Shown piece by piece: positions 35,113-43,944 of a stretch of 64,000 nucleotides of DNA. Under the pieces are notes generated by a model that was given only the letters and a program-made list of their open reading frames with translations, had not been told where the DNA came from and made no database searches. Every line of letters begins with the position of its first letter. Position 1 is the stretch's first letter. This DNA is from Bacteroidota bacterium (GTDB taxonomy: Bacteria; Bacteroidota; Rhodothermia; Rhodothermales; Rubricoccaceae), in NCBI GenBank assembly GCA_039821555.1, contig JBCBNX010000014.1:1-64000 (forward strand), read 5' to 3'. The position numbers were made by a program, and so were the translations under genes.

Positions 35113-37560
35113 ATGCGTATTGCTTCCGTCTGCCTCCTCTTCGCGATCCTCGCCGTTAAGTCGGTGCACGCCCAGCCCTTCCAGGTGCAGGGGGTTGTCA
35201 CCGACGACAGCGGCGGTCCACTCGAACGTGCCCGCATCGCCCTCGTGGACCTAGACGGCTTGACGCTGAGCGTGGCTTTCTCCGACGCCGAAGGGCGCTA
35301 CGACCTGCTCGTGTCCTCGGTGTCGAACGAGCCCGATCTGCCCGTTCCGACGAGCTATTGGGTCGGCCCCGTAGCCCCGAACCCGCTGCCCGCGAGCAAT
35401 CGCACGGTCGTGGTCCCGTTTACGGTGCCGCAGAACCGCCCGGAAGCGGCCACCGTCGAGGTCTTCGACGTGCTGGGACGCCGGGTGAGCACCGACCGGA
35501 CGCTGTCGGCGGGGCTGTATGTCTATCGCCTCCAGTTCGAACAAGGCTATGTGACGCCGGGACGGTCGTTCGTGCTGGCGGGGCCGGCGCGGCTGCGGTT
35601 CGAAGCGAGCCAACGCCTCGGCGACCCGACGGCGGCACCGAGTCCGCGCGCTGCGTCGAGGGCCGCGGTGTTGGCGGACCTCGTGATCGAAAAGGCGGGC
35701 TTCGTGACGGACGCCCGCACGCTCGATCTGAACGACGGCGACGTGGTGACGGCAGATGCGGCGCTGGCTGTGGCTCCAGTCCCGACCGCGGCCTTCGAGG
35801 TGGGAGGGACGTTAGAGGCAGGCGCGGTCATGCAGTTCGACGCGGGCTCCTCGGCGCCGCCCGAGGGGGGGACGCTGGCGACCTACGCTTGGGCCTTTGG
35901 CGACGGACAGCGCGGCGGCGGCGCGGAGGCTGCTCACCTTTTCACCGAGCCGGGGACCTACACCGTCACCCTGACCGTCGCGACGGAGTTTGGGGCGATG
36001 GCCTCGGCCACCCGCGCGGTCACCATCGCCGAGCCCCCGCCGCCTGCCGCGATGGACGGCGCGGTGACCGGCCTCGTGACTGGGCCCGACGGCTTACCGT
36101 TGCCGGACGCTACCGTACGCGTGCTCCGCACCGAGAGCGTCACTACGACCGACTTCCTGGGAGCGTTCACGCTCACGAGCCTCCCCGTTGGCGTCCCGCT
36201 CACCGTCGACGTGCGTCTCGGCGGCTACGCCAGCCAGCAACTCGCCGTGACGATCCTCGCCAGCGGCGACGTGCCGGCCATCGAGGCGACGCTCGTGCGG
36301 CGTGGCGAAGCGGTGCGGCTGCCCGCCGCCGAACTCGGAGGCCGGGCCGACGGCAACGAAGGCGCGATGGTGATGCTGCCCGTGGACGGCCTCGTCCACG
36401 CTGACGGCACGCCCGCCACGGGCCCCGTGGACGTGCAGATCACGCCCGTGGACGTCACCGACGCCATGGAGGTCGGCGGCTTCCCCGGTCCCTTCGCGGG
36501 CGTCACACCAGAGGGGCCTGCCGAGCTGATCGTGAGCTACGGCACGGCCGAGTACGTCTTCTCGCAGGGCGGCGAGGAACTCGACCTTGCGCCGGGCATG
36601 AGCGCCGTCATCGAGATCCCCGTCTACGTCGGACGCAACCTCGACGGCACCGAGGTCGCGCTCGGCGACGAACGGCCGCTGTGGTCGTTCAACGAGCAGT
36701 CGGCGCAGTGGGTGATGGAGGCAATGGGGACGGTCGTGGTGGCCGAGGCCTCGCCGACAGGCTTCGCGCTGCGCGGCGAGGTGACGCACTTCTCGTGGTG
36801 GAACATCGACGTGGCCCCCAGCCCGGCCTTCCCCAACCCCATCCCGGTCAGCCCGCCCGAAGACCCCAACGATCCCGACGACACGCCAGAGCCGTGCGAG
36901 AACCCCGAGGGCTGGTGTGCCTCCGGCGGCGCTACGGGCATCAACGTGGACCTCTGCGCGGCTGGGATGCGCGGTATCTGCACCGACATGGGCTTCCCGC
37001 CCCCGCCGCCGCCCGACCCCAACACAGACCCTGACGGTAACCCCGAGCCGCCCTACGGCGATTTCGACGGCGACGGCGATCCTTGGGACGATGACGACTG
37101 GGACACCTTCTGCGAGGACAACCCCTTCTGCGACGACTTCTGCGACAGCATCGCCGATTCGTGCACCGGCGGCACCATCACCGGCACGCCACAGTCCGGC
37201 CCCGGGGGCACGCCGCCCGTGGGAGGCCCGCGCAACACCTCCGTCCCGTCCGGGGGCGTCCCCGGCGGTCTCCCATCGCCGCCCGGTGTCCCGATGAACT
37301 ACGGGGCCATCGCCAACAACGGAACGGCGCGCGGGAGCCGCACCACGACCATCCCGGCGGGCCAGTCGCGCACCGTCCTCATCCCCATGACGCCCGTGGG
37401 ACGCATCGGGGGCGGGCTGCTTGCCTGCGACACGGCCCCGCTCGGCACCATCGACCCCATCGGCGAGGTGGACGTGTGGACCTTCACCGGCCAGGCGGGC
37501 GACTACGTCGAACTGGAGGTCGAGGCCGGGCAGGCGTCCACCCTGGAGGGCACCGTGTGA
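35113..37560 (+). CDS. large secreted PKD/carboxypeptidase-regulatory-like protein, N-terminal part (ends at an in-frame TGA)
   Basis: 815 residues to the TGA at 37558-37560. Signal peptide MRIASVCLLFAILAVKSVHAQ. Order of parts: a carboxypeptidase-regulatory-like beta domain (about 24-75); a region like a type IX sorting domain in an internal position (NPLPASNRTVVVPFTV, EVFDVLGRRVS); a PKD domain (about 225-305, YAWAFGDGQRGGGAE, FTEPGTYTVTLTV); a second regulatory-like domain; and a Pro/Asp-rich linker with FDGDGDPWDDDDWD, possibly Ca-binding. The last 40 residues start a PPC-like domain (VDVWTFTGQAGDYVELEVEAG). The frame continues open after the TGA to 38370, so the stop appears to cut one longer protein in the middle of this domain. 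Confidence 0.8.
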   Translation: MRIASVCLLFAILAVKSVHAQPFQVQGVVTDDSGGPLERARIALVDLDGLTLSVAFSDAEGRYDLLVSSVSNEPDLPVPTSYWVGPVAPNPLPASNRTVVVPFTVPQNRPEAATVEVFDVLGRRVSTDRTLSAGLYVYRLQFEQGYVTPGRSFVLAGPARLRFEASQRLGDPTAAPSPRAASRAAVLADLVIEKAGFVTDARTLDLNDGDVVTADAALAVAPVPTAAFEVGGTLEAGAVMQFDAGSSAPPEGGTLATYAWAFGDGQRGGGAEAAHLFTEPGTYTVTLTVATEFGAMASATRAVTIAEPPPPAAMDGAVTGLVTGPDGLPLPDATVRVLRTESVTTTDFLGAFTLTSLPVGVPLTVDVRLGGYASQQLAVTILASGDVPAIEATLVRRGEAVRLPAAELGGRADGNEGAMVMLPVDGLVHADGTPATGPVDVQITPVDVTDAMEVGGFPGPFAGVTPEGPAELIVSYGTAEYVFSQGGEELDLAPGMSAVIEIPVYVGRNLDGTEVALGDERPLWSFNEQSAQWVMEAMGTVVVAEASPTGFALRGEVTHFSWWNIDVAPSPAFPNPIPVSPPEDPNDPDDTPEPCENPEGWCASGGATGINVDLCAAGMRGICTDMGFPPPPPPDPNTDPDGNPEPPYGDFDGDGDPWDDDDWDTFCEDNPFCDDFCDSIADSCTGGTITGTPQSGPGGTPPVGGPRNTSVPSGGVPGGLPSPPGVPMNYGAIANNGTARGSRTTTIPAGQSRTVLIPMTPVGRIGGGLLACDTAPLGTIDPIGEVDVWTFTGQAGDYVELEVEAGQASTLEGTV

Positions 37561-38370
37561 GTCTTGGACCCGAGTGGGGCTGAGGTCGTGAACAGCGCCT
37601 TTGGGCCGAGCACCGCAGCGCCCGGCTTCTTTCAGCTTGCCGCCTCGGGCACCTATCGCGTGACCGTCGACGGCACCCGCAACGAGCCTGGTGCCTACAC
37701 CGTCCGCTTCGGCTGCTACGAGGGCATCCAGGTCGATCAGGAGGTGACACGTACGCTCTTGGCCGGGGTGCCGCGCCTCTTCGCCTTCGAGGGGCAGGCC
37801 GGCGATCTCGTCAACCTTGCCCACCTCGGGACGTCGCTCAGTGGCGGCATCTTCGCGCGGGTGGAGTCGGCGGGCGGGCAGTTCGTGCGGCAGTCGGGGC
37901 AGACGTCGCTGTTCTCGGAGACGCGGGTGTTCGCGCTGCCGTCGGACGGGACGTACCAGGTGGTGGTGGACGGGGCGACGGACGCGGCGGGAGCGTACCG
38001 GCTGGGCTTCTCCGAGATCGGTGAGCCGACGCTGGTGACGGCTGGCACTCCCATTACTGCCAACGTCAGCGTGCTCGGCGACCGGCAGTTCTTCCGCTAC
38101 GAGCGCACGGTCGGGGAGACGGTCCAGGTCACCCTCGACCACCCGAGCGGCGGGCTGGTGGCGCAGACATTCGTGCGGCGTCCGGGTAGTCAGCCTTTCT
38201 ACCAGCGCTCCGTCCTAACTTCGACGCAAACGACAACGGCCACACGGTTAGGCACGTCGTTCGCCGCGACAGCGCAAGAAACGGGGGCGCACGTGATCGA
38301 GGTCGGCACCTACGCCGTCAGCGGCGGCAACCGCTCCAACCATGCCGGGCCGTACCGGCTTCGCTTCTGA
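37561..38370 (+). pseudogene. C-terminal remainder of the PKD/PPC protein after the in-frame TGA
   Basis: This stretch is in the same reading frame as 35113-37557 and reads on without interruption for 269 codons: VLDPSGAEVVNSAFGPSTAA, GFFQLAASGTYRVTVDGTRNEPGAYTVRF, then two further PPC-like units (FAFEGQAGDLVNLAHLG, GAYRLGFSEIGEP; FFRYERTVGETVQVTLDHPSGG). The first PPC-like domain spans the TGA, which shows both parts were one protein. A TTG at 37564 could start a fragment, but it would lack a signal peptide. Either a recent nonsense mutation or a sequencing error is likely; see findings. Confidence 0.75.
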
Positions 38371-38405
38371 GTGTCAGTCTTCGGGCAACCGCGGCGAAAC
38401 ATAAA

Positions 38406-38441
38406 CGGCCGCGCTGGGGACGAGGCGCCCTGGCGCGGCCG
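38406..38441. terminator. bidirectional hairpin between convergent genes
   Basis: CGGCCGCGC (38406-38414) pairs with GCGCGGCCG (38433-38441). It lies between the end of the PKD/PPC gene and the end of the thioredoxin gene. No strong T-run on either side. Confidence 0.5.
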
Positions 38442-38465
38442 GATGCGTTGAGGTCGACGGAACGC

Positions 38466-39011
38466 TCAGCCACCCTCGCCCTGCTCGCGCGTGACGAAGT
38501 CGCCGAACGACTCGTTCTCGTAGGCGCCCTCGGCGAAGTAGCGGAGAGCGAGCATGAACTCCGGGGCTTCACGGTAGCCCGGTAGTACCCAGTGCTGCGA
38601 GCCGTCGGACTTCATGAAGACGGTCGTCGGGGTGCCGCGCATGCCGAGGTCGGCGGCAAGCTGCGCCTCCATCACCGTAGCGTCGGCAAACTCGAGGACG
38701 GCGCGGCTCTCGGTGTTGACGCGCACCGACTGGAAGTGCTCGTTCATGTAGGCCTGCACGGTCTCGTCGCCGTAGACGTCCTGGTCGATCTTGTCGCACC
38801 AGCCGCACCACGTGGCGTAGCCAGCGAGGAGGATGAAGTCGCCCTCCTGGGGCGCGGTTTGCGAGGCTTCGCTGAAGGTGACCCAGTTGATGCCGGCTGG
38901 CGCTCCAGCCGGGTCCGTGGCGATGGGCGCGCTTGGACCGGCGTCCTGTGCCTGGGCGGGCATCGTCAAGAGCAGGAGCGCGGCGAGGAGGCCGAAGCGG
39001 AGAAACGACAT
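38466..39011 (-). CDS. exported thioredoxin-family protein (CGWC)
   Basis: 181 residues from the ATG at 39011 (MSFLRFGLLAALLLLTMPAQ, a signal peptide ending AQAQ). The thioredoxin fold carries the redox motif in FILLAGYATWCGWCDKIDQDVY, with the two Cys at about 70 and 73, and the cis-Pro region GMRGTPTTVFMKSDG. The motif CGWC, with a preceding WxTF-like segment, resembles the thioredoxin_7 or SoxW-like periplasmic group. It is probably a periplasmic thiol reductase or oxidase. It is a stand-alone gene and converges on the PKD/PPC gene. Confidence 0.87.
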   Translation of the reverse strand: MSFLRFGLLAALLLLTMPAQAQDAGPSAPIATDPAGAPAGINWVTFSEASQTAPQEGDFILLAGYATWCGWCDKIDQDVYGDETVQAYMNEHFQSVRVNTESRAVLEFADATVMEAQLAADLGMRGTPTTVFMKSDGSQHWVLPGYREAPEFMLALRYFAEGAYENESFGDFVTREQGEGG

Positions 39012-39102
39012 CGTGAAGGCGGTAAGGGGGGAGCGGGACGGTGCGGCTAAGATCCGAGATCGTGAACGCGAAACCGAGTACATATCGCGTGCCGCATTGG
39101 GT

Positions 39103-40311
39103 CTAAGACATCAGCGCGGCGTACGCATCCACGAACGCGGCGTTCTCGCGTTCCGTGTCGAATTCGTCGAACACCAGGGGAATTGAGCGCTGGGCAGCAC
39201 CCCGGAGCGTGGCATCGTGGGCAACACGGCGCAGCGCGTCTACGAGCGCAGGTCGGTTATCCACATCCACGGCTAGCCCCACGCCGTGCGCGCGCACGAC
39301 GCGGCCCAACTCGGGGAGATCGGACGCAACGACGGGCAGCCCCGCGGCGAGGTACTCGAAGAGCTTGTTGGGCAGGCTTAGCCGTAGGCTCTCCGTGCGC
39401 GGCTCGATCAGGACGAGTCCTACATCGGCCGACGCAGTGAGAAGGGGAAGCTCGTCGGGCGGCGTGAACGGGACGAAGTGGACGCGGTCCTGCATCGGCT
39501 CGGCGAGGCGCCGTGCCTCCGCCTCGAACGGCCCCTCGCCGATCACGACGAGCGTCACCTCCGGCACATCGCGCAGGGCGTCGAGCGTCTGCGGGAGCCC
39601 GCGCCCGACGCGCAGAAGGCCCTGGTAGAGCAAAATCGGCACGGCGCCGGGGATGCCCAAGGTGTCGCGGAGCGTCGTCGTGCGCGGGACTGCGGTGACG
39701 CGGGGCAGGTTGTGCTGCACCATCGGCCGGACGATGCCATATGCGGCGGCGAGCCGGTCGGCGATCGCGCCGTTCACGGTCAGCACGAGGTCGGCGCGTT
39801 GGATGTGCCGCGCCTCGACGGTGCGCCAGAGCCAGCGCTTGAGCGGGGCGTCCTCAGTGGCGTCGAGGTGGGCGTAGAGTTCGCGGCTGTCGAAGACGAG
39901 GGGACGGGCCGAGCGGCGGGCCGAGCGCGCCATCGCCGGGAGCACGTAGAGGTCGCTCGCGTGCCACAGGTCGATGGAACGGGCCGCGGCGAGGCGTCGA
40001 GCGGCACGAACGAACTGCCGGTGCGCCTGCCAGAAGAAGCGCGGCCCGCCGCCCGATGGACGCGGCACGGCATGGAGCGTGACGCCGTCTGGCAGCACGG
40101 CCGCTCGGTCCGTGTCGAACGCCAGGACCTCGACCTGCGCGCCTGCGCCGGTCAGCGCCGCCAACTGCCGCAGTGCCCGCGACGACCCTGTGACGTCGCC
40201 CACGTAGGCAAACGCCACGGAACGATGGGCGAGAGGGGGCGGCGGGATCGACATAGCGGAGGCAAGGCGTAGGCGTCGAAGATCGTCCATCGCCACAGCC
40301 TCCATGGGCAC
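39103..40311 (-). CDS. glycosyltransferase family 4-type protein
   Basis: Up to 402 residues; starts at 40311, 40287 or 40254 (MSIPPPPLAHRSVAFAYVG) are all possible, and the conserved domain begins after the last. N-terminal GT-B Rossmann half with DLWHASDLYVLPAMARSA and FDSRELYAHLDATED. C-terminal half with VPILLYQGLLRVGRGLPQTLDAL, VVIGEGPFEAEARRLAE and SLPNKLFEYLAAGLPVVASDLPELG, the E-x7-E-type donor-binding region of GT4. It transfers a sugar from a nucleotide donor to a lipid or glycan. No helix at the C-terminus. A terminator for the upstream SleB-like gene lies just before it, so it has its own promoter. Confidence 0.87.
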   Translation of the reverse strand: MPMEAVAMDDLRRLRLASAMSIPPPPLAHRSVAFAYVGDVTGSSRALRQLAALTGAGAQVEVLAFDTDRAAVLPDGVTLHAVPRPSGGGPRFFWQAHRQFVRAARRLAAARSIDLWHASDLYVLPAMARSARRSARPLVFDSRELYAHLDATEDAPLKRWLWRTVEARHIQRADLVLTVNGAIADRLAAAYGIVRPMVQHNLPRVTAVPRTTTLRDTLGIPGAVPILLYQGLLRVGRGLPQTLDALRDVPEVTLVVIGEGPFEAEARRLAEPMQDRVHFVPFTPPDELPLLTASADVGLVLIEPRTESLRLSLPNKLFEYLAAGLPVVASDLPELGRVVRAHGVGLAVDVDNRPALVDALRRVAHDATLRGAAQRSIPLVFDEFDTERENAAFVDAYAALMS

Positions 40312-40328
40312 GAGGGGCCGTAGGCACG

Positions 40329-40358
40329 AAAAAAGGCGGCCCTCCGAAGAGGACCGCC
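40329..40358 (-). terminator. intrinsic terminator with UUCG tetraloop (minus strand)
   Basis: Read on the minus strand: GGCGGTCCTC, TTCG loop, GAGGGCCGCC, then six T (complement of 40334-40329). A ten-pair stem with one G-U pair and a stable tetraloop makes this a textbook terminator for the gene ending at 40393. Confidence 0.9.
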
Positions 40359-40392
40359 TCGTGGGTCTGGCCTTGGTGGTATTGGTGGACCG

Positions 40393-41010
40393 CTAGCGCA
40401 CGTTCTTGTAGAACCGGAAGCGCCAGGGGTCGATGTTGTGGTCAGCGAGTTCAATGGGGCTGTAGCCCTCGACCCAGTACGGCTTGGCGAAGTCCTTCAT
40501 GGAGCGCTCGCTGTAGAAGTGGCGGGTGCGCTTCGAGAAGGGACGCTCGGCCTCGTCGGCCCAGTAGATCTTGTGGGCGATGCGGAGCGCGTTCTGCCAG
40601 CCGCGCCAGCGGCTCTGGGGCGTCAGCGAGGAGTAGAAGCGGCGCTTGCCCGAGTGGGCGTTGAAGGCCGAGAACTGGAACGGGTCGAGGACGACCTCGC
40701 GGTAGCTGTCTTGGCCGCGATAGCGCGTGTCCACGCGGTTGCGAACAACCCAGGCGACGAGCTCCTGCTCGTTGGTTCGCTTGGTTTCGGAGTAGATGCA
40801 GCGAGCGAGCCAGAGGACGTCGTCCGAGATTGCATCGAGGGAGAAGTCCGGCACGCGCTCGACCATGGGGGCCGAAAGCTCGGTCGGGATGGGGATGGAG
40901 GTCCCCGGTTCGTCAGCCGCCGGCGTCATGATTGTGGCGAGGAGCGGCAGGATGCCGATCGCGGCCAGCGAGTAGAAGCCCAGGCGCGGCTTACGGGTGA
41001 AGATCTTCAT
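40393..41010 (-). CDS. SleB-like cell wall hydrolase, exported
   Basis: 205 residues from the ATG at 41010 (MKIFTRKPRLGFYSLAAIGI), with a basic start and a hydrophobic signal or anchor helix. The domain from about residue 60 matches the SleB/hydrolase_2 pattern: DVLWLARCIYSETKRTNEQELVAWVVRNRVDTRYRGQDSYREVVLDPFQFSAFN, with the catalytic Glu in YSET and the downstream Asn-Arg-Val and QFSA landmarks. Such enzymes are muramidase-like or lytic transglycosylase-like peptidoglycan hydrolases. It was first known from spore cortex lysis but also occurs in non-sporing bacteria. It is a single-gene unit closed by the UUCG terminator. Confidence 0.85.
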   Translation of the reverse strand: MKIFTRKPRLGFYSLAAIGILPLLATIMTPAADEPGTSIPIPTELSAPMVERVPDFSLDAISDDVLWLARCIYSETKRTNEQELVAWVVRNRVDTRYRGQDSYREVVLDPFQFSAFNAHSGKRRFYSSLTPQSRWRGWQNALRIAHKIYWADEAERPFSKRTRHFYSERSMKDFAKPYWVEGYSPIELADHNIDPWRFRFYKNVR

Positions 41011-41451
41011 ACGAAGGAGTGCTCGTTCAACAAACAACGCCTCGGGGGAGGTTGTCGGGAGGCGCGCTCGGCACCTCACGCGGGGGGGCGCGTCAGGGCG
41101 AGGGCCGGTCCAACAGAGGCGTCATCAGGATGGTCCACGTGCTGTGCCAAGACCTTACCAAATTGAAAGACATAGGTCTGATTTTGAAACGGCATGGGTG
41201 AAGACCACATGGCGCTACGGTCAACAACGTGTGCGGATGCACATAGCTGGCGTTTCTGAGCGGTTCACAAGGCGGCGAAACCGCACGTTGCGGCATGGGG
41301 AGCTTTAGTGAAGCGATTCCGGGACGCTTTCACACCATCTCGATGTGCACATACCATGGACGAAGCGCTTCCGGCAAACCAGGCCTTCGCCCGGGTGTCT
41401 CCCCAAGTGCACAGCCCTGCGCCCCCTTGACCGCTCGATTGCACACTGGCC
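41011..41451. other. intergenic region between divergent SleB-like gene and pdxB
   Basis: 441 bases with no supported gene. The left part is GC-rich with a C-run; from about 41150 it becomes more A/T-rich (for example AAATTGAAAGACATAGG), as expected for divergent promoters. No convincing -35/-10 pair, riboswitch or repeat was found by eye. Confidence 0.5.
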
Positions 41452-42678
41452 ATGACCACCCGTCCCCTCCGCCTTCTCGCCGATGCCAACATCCCGTTTC
41501 TTCACAGGGCGTTCGATCGCTACGGTGCCGTCGAGGTGCGGCCCGGGTCAGAAATTTTACCGGGCACGCTCGCTGAAACCGATATCCTGCTCGTGCGCAG
41601 CGTCACGCGTGTCGATGCGGGACTCATCGCGGGAACGCCTGTTCGCTTTGTGGGCACCGCCACGGCCGGGACGGACCACATAGACACCGGCTGGCTCGCG
41701 TCGCAGGGCATCGCGTTCGCCTCGGCGCCTGGCTCCAACGCGCAGTCGGTGGTGGAGTACGTCCTCGCTGCGCTGCTCATGATGCATAGGGGGAGCAGTC
41801 TAGTCGGCACGTTGTCGGGCAAGACCGTCGGCGTGATTGGCTGTGGACAGGTCGGCGGGCGATTGATGGAGCGGTTGCCCCATCTCGGTTGCCATGTCCT
41901 CGCCTGCGACCCACCGCTCGCCCAGGCTGCGGAGGCGAGCCGCGAGCCGCACGACTTCGTCCCGCTCGACCGCGTTCTCGACGAGGCCGACATCGTCACG
42001 CTGCACACGCCGCTGACGCGTACGGGGCCACATCCGACGTATCACCTCATTGGCGAGCGCGAGCTGGAGCGCCTGGCCGGACGCAACGTGCTGCTCGTCA
42101 ACGCCGCACGCGGGGCCGTTGTAGATAACAGGGCGCTCCTCGACGCTCTCGAATGCGAGACGCTCGGCGGCGCCGTCCTCGACGTGTGGGAGAACGAGCC
42201 GACGCCCGATCCCGACCTCGTCCGACTCGTAGACATCGGCACGCCGCACATCGCAGGCTATGCCTACGACGGAAAAGTCGCCGGGACTGCTATGCTTGAG
42301 CAGGCGCTCGACGCCTGGCTGCGGGCCCAATCAGGCGAGGTCGCACGCGTTTCTGAAGGTGTTCCAGCGAAATGGGACGCCGAAGAGGCGCTCGTCCCCA
42401 GCGAGCCGCTCAGGATCAACGCAACGGAGCACGCGACAGACGACGATGCGTGGCTCGGTGCCCTCGTCCTGCAGGCCTACGACCTCCGCGCTGACGACGC
42501 GCGCTTCCGCAACCTCCTCGACCTACCGACCGCCGAGCACGCGGCCCGCTTCCGCGAGCTTCGCAAGACCTATCCGCAGCGTCGCCACTTCGACCGCTTC
42601 ACCGTCGTTGGCAAGGTGCCAGAGCACCTCCGCGATGCTGTGACGAAGGGCCTGGGCTTCAAGATCGCGCAGCGCTGA
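41452..42678 (+). CDS. pdxB: 4-phosphoerythronate dehydrogenase
   Basis: 408 residues. It oxidises 4-phospho-erythronate with NAD in the DXP-dependent vitamin B6 pathway. It starts MTTRPLRLLADANIPF. The D-2-hydroxyacid dehydrogenase fold shows FVGTATAGTDHID, the NAD loop TVGVIGCGQVGGRL, the catalytic Arg region LLVNAARGAVVDN, Glu in VLDVWENEPTPD, and His in GTPHIAGYAYDGK. The PdxB-type C-terminal dimerisation domain (about 290-408) ends FTVVGKVPEHLRDAV, which separates it from ordinary phosphoglycerate dehydrogenases. pdxJ of the same pathway lies 2.5 kb away on the other strand. It converges on era with an eight-base gap. Confidence 0.92.
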   Translation: MTTRPLRLLADANIPFLHRAFDRYGAVEVRPGSEILPGTLAETDILLVRSVTRVDAGLIAGTPVRFVGTATAGTDHIDTGWLASQGIAFASAPGSNAQSVVEYVLAALLMMHRGSSLVGTLSGKTVGVIGCGQVGGRLMERLPHLGCHVLACDPPLAQAAEASREPHDFVPLDRVLDEADIVTLHTPLTRTGPHPTYHLIGERELERLAGRNVLLVNAARGAVVDNRALLDALECETLGGAVLDVWENEPTPDPDLVRLVDIGTPHIAGYAYDGKVAGTAMLEQALDAWLRAQSGEVARVSEGVPAKWDAEEALVPSEPLRINATEHATDDDAWLGALVLQAYDLRADDARFRNLLDLPTAEHAARFRELRKTYPQRRHFDRFTVVGKVPEHLRDAVTKGLGFKIAQR

Positions 42679-42686
42679 CCCTCGAC

Positions 42687-43610
42687 TCACAACCCATAGC
42701 CGTAGCTCCGGAGGAAGCCGTCGCGGTTGCGCCAGTCGGCGCGGGTCTTGACGTGGAGTTGGAGGTAGAGCGGGCGGCCGGTGAACGCCTCGATCTCGTG
42801 GCGGGCGGCGGCCCCGAGCCGCTTCAGCGCCGCGCCGCGCTTGCCGATCAGGATGCCCTTCTGCGCGTCGCGCTCGACCACGATCTCGCAGTCGCAGAAG
42901 TCTTTCTGGCCCTCGCGCTCCTCATAGACGGTGACGTTCACCAGTGCCGAGTAAGGCACCTCGTCGCGAAACTGCTTGAAGATCTGCTCGCGTACGATCT
43001 CCGCGATGAAGAAGCGCTCCGGGTGCTCCGAGAGTTGGTCCGGCGGGTAGAACGGGGGGCCTTCGGGCAGCCGCTCCACGATGGCGTCGCGCAGTGCGTC
43101 GAGGTTGAAGCCACTCACGGCCGAGGTCGGGATCACGGCGTCGAACGCGCGCAGGGCGACGTATTCCTCCACGAGCGGCAGCGCCTCCTCGTGCGAGATG
43201 AGGTCCATCTTCGTGAGGACGAGCAGACAGGGCGTGTCCGCGATCTGGTCCGAGAGGCGTGCGAGCGCCCGGTCGGCGACGGAGCGCTTCTCAGCGTCCG
43301 AGAGGAAAAGCACGAGGTCAGCGTCCGCGAGGGCGCGCTCGACGTCGTGCATCATGTGCTCGTGGAGCTTGTAGCGTGGCTTCACGACGCCCGGCGTGTC
43401 GAGGAAGATGACCTGGTGCGTGTCGCCCGTGAGGATGCCGAGGACGCGGTGGCGGGTCGTGCTCGGCTTGTCCGTGACGATGGACAGCTTCGTGCCGAGC
43501 AGCGCGTTCATGAGCGTGCTCTTGCCCGCGTTCGGCGCGCCGACGAGCGCCACGTAGCCGCTGCGGAAGCCGTCGGGCACGGCGGAGAGGTCGAAGAGCG
43601 GCGATTCCAT
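42687..43610 (-). CDS. era: GTPase Era
   Basis: 307 residues. It is a GTP-binding assembly factor for the 30S subunit that binds the 3' end of 16S rRNA. G1 is GAPNAGKSTLMNALLG, G2 lies in KPSTTRHRVLGI, G3 is FLDTPGVVKP and G4 is LTKMD. The C-terminal KH domain includes VERDAQKGILIGKRGAALKRLGAAARHEIE. The length equals that of typical Era proteins. It is a single gene with no co-directional partner close by; a dispersed repeat lies upstream at 43655. Confidence 0.95.
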   Translation of the reverse strand: MESPLFDLSAVPDGFRSGYVALVGAPNAGKSTLMNALLGTKLSIVTDKPSTTRHRVLGILTGDTHQVIFLDTPGVVKPRYKLHEHMMHDVERALADADLVLFLSDAEKRSVADRALARLSDQIADTPCLLVLTKMDLISHEEALPLVEEYVALRAFDAVIPTSAVSGFNLDALRDAIVERLPEGPPFYPPDQLSEHPERFFIAEIVREQIFKQFRDEVPYSALVNVTVYEEREGQKDFCDCEIVVERDAQKGILIGKRGAALKRLGAAARHEIEAFTGRPLYLQLHVKTRADWRNRDGFLRSYGYGL

Positions 43611-43944
43611 GCGAATGGGAGAGTTGGGAGCAAAGAGAAAACGCCCGCGCTATTGTCATCCTGAGCGAAGGTCTGCAAGACCCAAGTCGAAGGATCTCTG
43701 GACTGCCTGTCAGGCCTCGTTTGGGGCGCAGAGATGGAGCGGAGCCCCTTCGGCTCGCGATGCTCGCTCAGGGTGACAGCGTGAGAGGGCGACCAGGAAT
43801 ATCCTGTGCCCCGCTCTCTCTAGGGCAGAGAAGAGCCGTCAACGAACGCTCGCCTCATCCGTTTCTGCGGCGGGCGGGTCCACGAAAAACGCGCCCGGCA
43901 GCGGGAGCCACCGAGCGCGCAGTCAGAGCGGTGAGACGCGGCGC
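43611..43944. other. intergenic region with a dispersed repeat
   Basis: 334 bases upstream of era and downstream of the DUF2853 gene. It is largely occupied by the palindromic repeat at 43655-43777. The remainder shows no gene. Confidence 0.6.
43655..43777. repeat. dispersed GTCATCCTGAGCGAAGG-type repeat, 123 bp
   Basis: It begins GTCATCCTGAGCGAAGGTCT and ends TCGCTCAGGGTGAC. The outer arms (14 bases) are complementary with one mismatch, and it contains TCGAAGGATCTCTGG. This is a layout found dispersed in many bacterial genomes, here in a single copy upstream of era. Confidence 0.65.

Noticed and set aside
37558..37560. Selenocysteine or other recoding of the TGA
   Set aside because: The following sequence shows no obvious selenocysteine-insertion hairpin, the site is in a PPC-like structural domain, and no selenoprotein genes are seen here.
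36094..38142. A 682-codon minus-strand frame opposite the PKD/PPC gene, spanning its in-frame TGA
   Set aside because: Arg/His/Gly/Val-rich noise; the plus strand has signal peptide, PKD and PPC features.
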